Under the pieces are notes generated by a model. That model did no database searches. It worked only from the letters and a program-made list of their open reading frames with translations, and had not been told where the DNA came from. DNA of 64,000 nucleotides from assembly GCF_036324505.1 (NCBI RefSeq), contig NC_086357.1:16744793-16808792 (forward strand). Direction: 5' to 3'. Every line of letters starts with the position of its first letter. Position 1 is the stretch's first letter. Source of the stretch: Eleginops maclovinus. Taxonomy: Eukaryota > Chordata > Actinopteri > Perciformes > Eleginopidae. Below, piece after piece: positions 35,043 to 64,000 of the stretch. The translations under genes and the position numbers were made by a program.

Positions 35043-38000
35043 TGTGAAATATAACCAACATTAAACAAAATACTTAAGTTGCACCTGGAGTAAATTTACA
35101 AGCCCTGCAGTTTCCCTTTTAAACATGAATTACACTTTTTGCTGACAACAAAAGCAAGACATGATTTCTCTAAAGGGATAGAATCTTGGAACTCACAAAG
35201 ACACTTTATGACCCAGATATGATTTGTTTGTATTTGTATTCACCAAGTACTTACCACATTGTGTGAGTGAATAAATCTGAATGTTGACATACAATGTCTT
35301 GATGTTTTTCTTTTTTACTTTTAAGGTCTCTCAGACATCAAAGCAAGATGAAGACTGGTGATTGGTGAAGTGCTTATTGAAAAGCTTTCTCCATTACCAC
35401 TGCACTTAACCCTTGATGTGGCAAACTGAGCTCTTCCCCTTCTTTATGGTTAGGAAAGAAACAACAACATTTCTCTCAGTCACAGGGATTTTTAAATGCG
35501 AACACAGCTGCGATCTAAAATCTCTCCTTCCTCTCCTTCTCTCTCCATTTCCTGAATCCAGCCAGCCATCCTTTTCAGGGCCATGTGCATCCTGTTGCCT
35601 GCTGGCAGTGTTTTTTCCCGTGTTGTTTTTTTCTCTCTCTGGATTCAGGCTCTGAGAGTCCTGCGGATGAGTTAAGTGGTGATAGACACCACAGTCCCTC
35701 ATCCTTTGCCCGGCTTGAAAGGAGCATTTGTCACTGACAGACACCAAAGGCATTAGCCAAAAGAGAAACTGAGCCCTAACAGACAGTGACTTACTGCAAA
35801 ATGAGGCTAATGCCAGGATATAACTTTGTATCTGCAATTCGATTGACTTTCATAATTAACTTTAAATTAATCTTGTATCATGTAGTTTATTAACAAATGT
35901 GCTTTATGACATTGCAGAGGTTTTATCATTATAGCTGTGCATATCATTACTTATTTACATTGGATCACATTCAAACTTGTAAGGTCAAGGGGTCACTTGT
36001 AGCAATGCACCTAGAGAAAATTGTCCTCAAGTGTTTTAGTGTTATTCAGCTCATTGTTTGATTTTATGGTCCTAAACTCAACTGTTTTGGTTCACTTAAC
36101 CCTAACCCTCACTTCTCCAGTCCATCTTCTGTCAAACGACAGCTGGCAACTCTTTACACCAAAAAAATCAAAGCATTATATCGACCTGATTCTGCTGACT
36201 ATTATCATTGCAAAATAACGTGCCCTTTTCAACAAGTATTGTTGGTATATCCAACGCCTCGTATCGGGTTGTTTTTCATTATTGAATAAAAAATATTGTT
36301 CTCAAAATATCCAAAGATCAATCCCAAGAATGAAAGGTAACAGTTGTTTTTAGAATTGTTTACAGTTGAAATGACACAATGTGACACACCCTTGTCCTTC
36401 CCTACATCACTCCATTAGCAATAATTTCCTTCTTAACTCCCTTTCATTTTTTGTAGTATTTTATGAAAGAATGACAAAGTATGTGAGCTGCAGGGTTTGG
36501 GTTAGTAACAAAAAACTACTGTCAATAAGATATGGAAAACCTTTGCTGGTACTTCTGACTCACAGGAAGTTAGTGCTAATCCTTTGTTGGGTTTAACACA
36601 CCTGAGGGATTTGGGAAAGGATTACCTTTTGCTCTGTGCAACTTTTGTCAAGTGTCTGCCTGGAATTAACGAGCCTCAGAAAATCCATGGGTTCTTCCTT
36701 CTTGGGATGATTGGGGGCCCCTGGCTGCTAACTCCTCAGTCACCATGAAAGAATTTACTGCTGAGGAAGAAAACATGGCTTGAGGGGATCTTTGTCTTTC
36801 CCCTCCCTCTTTTCCACTCAGCCGTCAACTGAGGATGTTTAAGGTTGATAGAACAAAGGCATGTGATCAGAATGTTATGAAGGCCCCTGTCAGCTGTGGC
36901 TATAGGTAAACACCTGCCCCCCCTCTAACCACGCAGAGGCCCCTACGGGTTCAGCCAACAATCTAACAAGGTCACCAACACCCAGCAAAAAAAAACAAAA
37001 AAACAGTGCAGGACATGGTTGAAGTACTCCTTATCACTTAAACTTCAAATTTCTTCACGCTTTGCTGGTTTCTGCCCTCTTAAGTTGTGACAAACCTTCC
37101 TGTGCAGTTAGTGATTTGGTGACATTCTGTTTTTTACTCATGACTGCAGTGTCCCACTGGCAAAGTCACAAGAATGATATCAATGATTACATGATTTTAT
37201 TTTGGATAATTTGGGAATAGGACGGAACAATCATAACTTAAGGTCAACAAACTCAGTTTTGGCTGAGCATTTGACCCTATCTTATGGCCCTTATAAACTC
37301 GGGTGCTTTTTTAAAACACTGTTGATCAAGTATAAACTACCAAGCCAGAGAGCGATATCCCTTGTGTGGCGTCCTCTTCATTACTTCCCCCTGCTGATGT
37401 TGGCCTGAACACAGCCAAATGGAATTTTTTGCTTGGTGACAAGTCCACTTTTTGTAGGTATTTTTCCCATTATGAGTCCATTTCACACATTTTCCAAAAT
37501 TAATTCTTCTTCCTCCCATTCATAGATTTTCTAAAAGTGCTAAGAATAATGGAAATGTTCTACATCTACAGGTCTGTAACCGGGCAAAATCTGCTGGTGA
37601 AAACTATAAGAAAAAAACTTTCTAGAGAGGCAGTAAAAAAAGGCCAGAGGAAAGCAACTGGGCTCGCTGTAGAACTGATGTATCTGATTGTGATTTGTCT
37701 GTTATCCCCTTCCTGTTCCAGAAACCAAAGCCAGAAACTGGCATTTGCTGTGCCTCACAAAACATTGTTTCCCAACGTTTGGATTTGCTCTAGTGTACAC
37801 AAAGAAAAAGTGTAAGCGCATTCATGCTAAAGGTTAACGGACAGTTTGTGAGGACATTCCTGAAAAGGTTAAAAATGTAAAAGGTAAATTCCAAATAAGC
37901 TTTTGCTTCAGTCTGTTTGAAAGGTGGCCTTTTCCATCTGTCAACATGTAATGTTTTTTAATTAGCCTGAGGGAAAGACACAGCTTCAAGTGTTTACGAC

Positions 38001-40940
38001 AGAAGGTAGTAGTGGGGGTTACTTCTATCTATTTGTTCAAGAGGACCGGTCAGGAGGAAACAGGAGGTTCAGTAGACAGAGACACTGAAACGCTGTCTCT
38101 TCTTAGTTGGCGTCTGCTTTTATCAGTGGACCACAAGGTTTTCTACCGATAAACAAATCTGAAAGTGGTGCCAGTGATCTTTGTGACAGTGAGGGCTCTT
38201 CAGTAGAAGATGCTCCTGCTTTTGGAGATTTGAGTGTTGTCAAGTGTCCACTAACTGGGTATTACTTTTGGATTATTTGCCGTCATTCCCACTGTTATGC
38301 TTACATCTTCTCACGGCAAGTTTACTTAACAGGTTCATAAACAGGTTTCTGGGTTAAGTATTATATAACTATAAGTATTATAGTTTAAAAGTAAGGTTAA
38401 GGTTGAAGTTCGTAAAATTACACTGATTTTTGCGGTTACAATTGTAAAAGCTGTTTATTGATTCAGCTTTGTCCCATTGCAGTTTAATGATAGTGGGATG
38501 CCAAGCCAAATTCAGTTTTGTTTGCATTTTTGAATGTAACATGACTAAACTTGGGATATGTTCTTGTGATGGCACATGGTGCTAATTCTAATGGATTTGG
38601 TTGTTTGGTTTTGTTGGAGACAGTTTATACCTTAGGTCTTTATGGTGGGTGATTGAGTAAATTAGTAAATTGTTATGATGACATATGAGAGTGACGGGCG
38701 AAACCAGGGAACAGTTATCTTAATAAGCAGCATTATATTCAAATAATTTATTTTGACAAGAGCCTTCTTCAATACCTAGCTCTCAGATGAGGAATGAGGC
38801 CCTTATTACGTCAGCTGACAATTGCAATTAGTCAGGAGCTTTTAGGGCTCTGGGCTGTACCCACTTTGTCTGATTTATAATTCTGCCTTGAAGACAATAC
38901 ACTAGCTTTACAACTTGTTCAGATACCAGCTGGAGGGAAAAGATTTTTCTGCCCTCTGTGCTGTAAAGGCCCAGAGGGTTGGGAAAATCTGAATCCCCTC
39001 TCCTAAAAAAGCTGTGGTAACTGTTTAATAATTTTCATTTCAGTCTTTATCCAAACGTTTGTTTTGATAGAAAACAGCAGCTTCCTCTCTGTTGAAGAGA
39101 CAGCTGGACAGCACCGGCATGACTGGAGCTCCGGGTTACATGGCCACCTGCTGCAAGTGCGTCAGTCTGTCATGTACTGTAGGTCCTGTTTCCTCACATT
39201 GTGCTGCAGTTCACTGGCAGAGTCCACAATATTAATTGCTGAATATGTCATGTCTCCAGGGATCACATGTGAGTGTAAGTAAGACCTGCCGAGCTAAACT
39301 AGCCATAATATTTAGCTGCTATATCAATCTTTTAGCCTTTACATATATATTTTACATATTTGAAGTGTTTTCTTGGCTGGATGTTAACAAGTATTTTTGG
39401 TTACAACATCTTCCTCACTTGAACTCCACTTGTAGTTATGCCACTTGATATATATAAAGTATTTTAATTTGATAGATTAGAGTTTGTACTTAAGAGCTGG
39501 AATTTAACCCAGGTTACTGTGGTAACGAACCGACTTTGATATGCAGCTCACACTCAACCAGTTGAGCTAACAAGGTTTCTCAGCTCATTCATTTTATTAT
39601 TTACACCTGTGCGTAGCTTAGTGTGTGACATTTAAGGCCATTGAAAAGGACTATTTGCTTGTTAACACTGATGTCACACATAGGGGGGCAGGTCAGACTG
39701 GCAATGAGTCACAAATGCAACACACCTTTAGGACAACACAGAGGCCTTGTGAGGGAAATAAAAAAGGAGTATTCTTTGAGGTCTTTGTCTGGGTAACAAT
39801 TTGGAAAGTTTCAAACTACCCTTTAAAAAGAATGATAGTCGGATGAATAGTGAAGAGCTGGTCTAGCACCTCTTAACTAGAAGACAGTGAGACGCCGACA
39901 CACTAGCTCTATAACTGAACTTCCTGGCTGGTTCCTTTGATTAAAGATCTTTCCCATACAGTCATTATCTTTTTACAGAATTTTATCAGTGATAAATATA
40001 CACTGAAATGTTAGATATAGTTATTATTATTTTTTAAATCCTATTATTCCACTCAAGTCTTATACTACATTGCATTTGCTACTGTTTGCCAACTATTAAC
40101 AGCAGTTTGATTTTACAATTTTTCCCAATCCAAGATTCACAAAACGCTAAGCATGTAACATCTATACATATAAAGTACGTATAGCCCTGTCACCTGTAAA
40201 AGTTTGTGTCATCTGAAAGCATTGTCTGTTGCCCAATGACAAATTAAACGTTGTTCGCCATTTCTCAGAGCAGCCAATGGAAGACACCGATGGAGGAAAA
40301 GGGAATGCAAGTATCAAGACGTCATACGACAGCTGATCTTAGAGTTTAACTTAAATACTAGTGCTTATTATCGGGACTTTAATTCAGCGTGTTTTCAGAA
40401 CATTTGTAAGTGTGCAGCTGTCAGGTGAGTTAGCGACTGTAACATGGCTTTCAGTGTACAACACGATACGGGAGCAGACATCTTCCTGCTGTGGGACATC
40501 TTGATGAGTTGAACACAAAGACTTTTTTCTTTGCGCAGTGAAGCACAAAGGGCAGCACACAACATTGCGTGGGCACAATATGCCAACTACTAGCTGGCAG
40601 TAATTATGTAAAGGGAGGTGATTTATGGTTCTATTTGTGCTGATTTGTGGATCAGCTGCAGTTAGGATGTAACAAAGAACTTTGAGAATTGTGCTTCAAA
40701 AAATTAGAAAAAATCAACATACACTGAAAAAATTGAAACGTTGACCAACTGTATTAATACTGAAATCAATAATATTAAGTTTAAATAAAACATATTAGGT
40801 TCAACTTGATAGAATTGCTTTCAACTAACCTAATACTGTTGTGTGAAATCTGTTAACATAATACATTGAAATGAAGGTAACGTTTCAGTGTAGCAATCAA
40901 TGCGGTAAGACATGATTTCAAAGAGAAAAAAGTGTCACAC
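35043..40940. other. Intergenic stretch between b3gnt7 and armc9
   Basis: No gene recognised. The longest open frames (143 codons at 35406-35837 on minus, 77 at 38107-38340 on plus) lack splice context or known motifs. A promoter-like patch at about 40260-40430 is described in the findings. A weak tRNA-like, SINE-like relic may lie at 39500-39580 on minus. Confidence 0.45.
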
Positions 40941-40941
40941 A

Positions 40942-42063
40942 TTTATTTAAAACCACCTAAAAAGTACTTGCTTTCAAAATGAATTATATCAACAATGCAC
41001 GTTTTACATAAATATACAATACATTACCACACCTGGAAAACACAGTGCAAATATACAATGCTGGATTGAAGACACAAGTCTTTTTGTCAGATGGTGTATA
41101 GAGGGAAGCGTATGTTAATTTCAATAAGCACTTCTAAATACATAACATGCACCAGCCTGACGACTCGCATCAAGACCTGTGTCTTTCTTGTAAACATTTC
41201 CTGGAACATATAAGTTAGACAAGAGCAGCTACTCTGATATGAGATATATTTGAAGTAAAGCCAGTACGATTATTTATTCATGTGGATGGATATTTTGCAC
41301 CACATTCAAAAATCAATATATACAGGACGTAGTGAAATCAAGATGAAAACTTATATCTGTACAATCGATTCAAAGACAAAAAGAGTCCTTTGCCATTCCT
41401 CCTTTTGCACACATTTCCCTTTTTTAACAATTAAGAGTTCTTAAACATTTTATCTTCATGCCAAGTCATGTGAAGTTATACTTTCCTAACCACTAATCCC
41501 TCACTTACATGTAGTGAAAACCAGGTAAAACCATAATGTGCTTGAGTAAGAACACTTGTATTCAGACTCAAGCACAGATATTAAGTATAAAGTAATTTAC
41601 TTATGTCAGAAAACAGAAAGATGATTGAGTATTTGAATCTTTAATCTCCTCAACTCAGAGCTATACTTACTAGCTAGAATACACACATTCCTCTACACAT
41701 GAATTTTGTCCTGCCTGGATGTGTTTCAGGTATTTAAGTGTGCCAAATATTACCTTGATGAGAGAGTAAAGAACATCAGTGCCAGCTAAGGCTGCAAGGT
41801 GCACAGGGTTGGACGGCTGGGGATGTTGGTTATTGTTTATATTATGTGACAGAACAAGTCTGTGCTGAAGTCACAAAGGGGGGAGGGGGAGAAAAAAAAT
41901 GGAGAGCCACAATCCTTCACATTGTTCCAGCGCCTCCTCTTGCTGCCGCTGATCCTCGACCATCTCTGTTGCCCTGACCTCGATCACAACCTGGGGGGAT
42001 GATGTTACAGGAAGCCTGATGTTCCCGGACAGATAACGCTCCTCCATGGTGACAGCTCCCTCG
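40942..42063 (-). terminator. armc9: armc9 3' UTR and poly(A) signal
   Basis: After the armc9 TGA (complement of 42064-42066) the minus strand runs without another gene to AATAAA at about 40947-40942. Nearer signals may be used; the 3' end is not fixed by sequence alone. Confidence 0.4.
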
Positions 42064-63045
<20,982 letters not shown>

Positions 63046-63879
63046 CTTGGCTGCCTCACTGGAACTCATGTGAGTGCCCCAAAAAACGTCCAAACACCTA
63101 CTGTGAGAAAATAGTTCTGCTTTCAATAAATGACATTTGTACTAATTCTGTTGATCTAAAAGCACAGTATATTGCATTATAAACAGTCATATTTGTATGG
63201 CACCAACATAACATCAAAGCGCTTTCTAATATGGTTTTTGTTTCACAATATTATAGTTTAACAGAATTCAGCTAAAGCGATACAAATACTTTATTGTTAT
63301 AGTAAGCCTACTATTCTTAAAAAATAAAATGGATATCTAACATTTACTGGAATTACACAGCGTTAAAACCCCATCGTTAACAGAAAATCTTATTTGTTCT
63401 GCCTTTGTAGGCAAGTTTGGCAAAGCTAACGTTAGTAACGTTACTAGCTGACAGGCTAACGTAATCTGACGGTAAAATACAAGGCATCGTTCTCACCGTT
63501 TTACATATGCATTTGGTAAATATAGGTTTATATCGTTATAGCGTGCTCATCCGCAACTGGAATTTATATAATCCATTTTCGACACGGCATGTGGGTTTCA
63601 CTTACGCTGCTATTAGCAAACTAGCCATTAGCTAGCAACCCTACACAGATAGGACGCTAATACACCTAGCAACCAAACAGTAAGGACTTTCAGGCTGGAA
63701 AGTAGAGGCAGATGTCGTGAATCGTGCTTTATTCAGCAAACAACTTGTAAAGCACACTGTGTTTTAATCATTTCAGCAACTACACAAAGATAGGTACGAT
63801 ATAGGGTTTTAAATGATATATAATATTTGTATAGACATAGACAGTAAAACATTTTTAAAAATCAATACACCATCTTGCA

Positions 63880-63960
63880 TTTTCAACCGGAAGCAGTTTT
63901 CATGTCAGAGGTTGAGCACATTGTTTTTGCTATGGCGGCACACTCTGTTTCACACTGAAG
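63880..63960 (+). promoter_or_regulatory. ETS- and YY1-like motifs at the right edge
   Basis: ACCGGAAG (about 63887-63894) and GCTATGGCGGCAC (about 63929-63941) are an ETS site and a YY1-type motif, a pair frequent in housekeeping promoters. They could belong to a gene leaving the window to the right or to an alternative armc9 promoter. Confidence 0.35.
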
Positions 63961-64000
63961 CGTAAATGAATATAGTTTTACTGCAATAAGACATATAGAG

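Noticed and set aside
35406..35837. 143-codon minus frame
   Set aside because: No recognisable motif, no splice context, Ser/Arg/Gln-rich texture of random sequence.

Overview
The window is vertebrate nuclear DNA, almost certainly from a percomorph-type teleost. The genes are split by many GT-AG introns. Long AC/GT and GA microsatellites, a Tc1-like transposon, a Gmr1-like LTR element and several common fish dispersed repeats fill the spaces. Gene content matches the vertebrate block PSMD1-ARMC9-B3GNT7-NCL-...-NPPC (human 2q37), read here in the reverse direction. Organism and gene names come from reading the translations; no database search was possible.

Layout. 1-7.4 kb is non-coding apart from a decayed Tc1-like transposon (3.6-5.16 kb). 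7.6-8.9 kb (+) is a C-type natriuretic peptide gene (nppc, CNP-4 type) with a probable 3' UTR exon near 10.5-11.0 kb. 13.6-17.1 kb is a retrotransposon with paired LTRs, a 5-bp target duplication and no reverse transcriptase. 19.17-25.73 kb (+) is nucleolin (ncl), rebuilt as 16 in-frame exons (677 aa). Its introns carry five small nucleolar RNAs: three copies of one H/ACA RNA and two copies of a C/D RNA whose guide matches 18S rRNA at the SNORD82/U82 target. 27.0-28.9 kb (-) may hold exons of an unrecognised gene convergent with ncl. 31.7-34.3 kb (-) is b3gnt7, with a start codon split by an intron. 42.06-63.1 kb (-) is armc9, rebuilt as 25 coding exons (837 aa), including a 25-nt microexon and a 36-nt in-frame exon not seen in the human protein as I know it.

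The genes are a conserved neighbourhood, not an operon. Nucleolin and its intronic snoRNAs serve ribosome production, ARMC9 acts at the ciliary base, B3GNT7 extends glycan chains in the Golgi, and CNP is a secreted peptide hormone. The most notable items are the multiplied snoRNAs inside ncl (one copy shows a compensatory base-pair change), the RT-less Gmr1-like element, the armc9 microexons, and two long dinucleotide repeats lying against armc9 splice sites.
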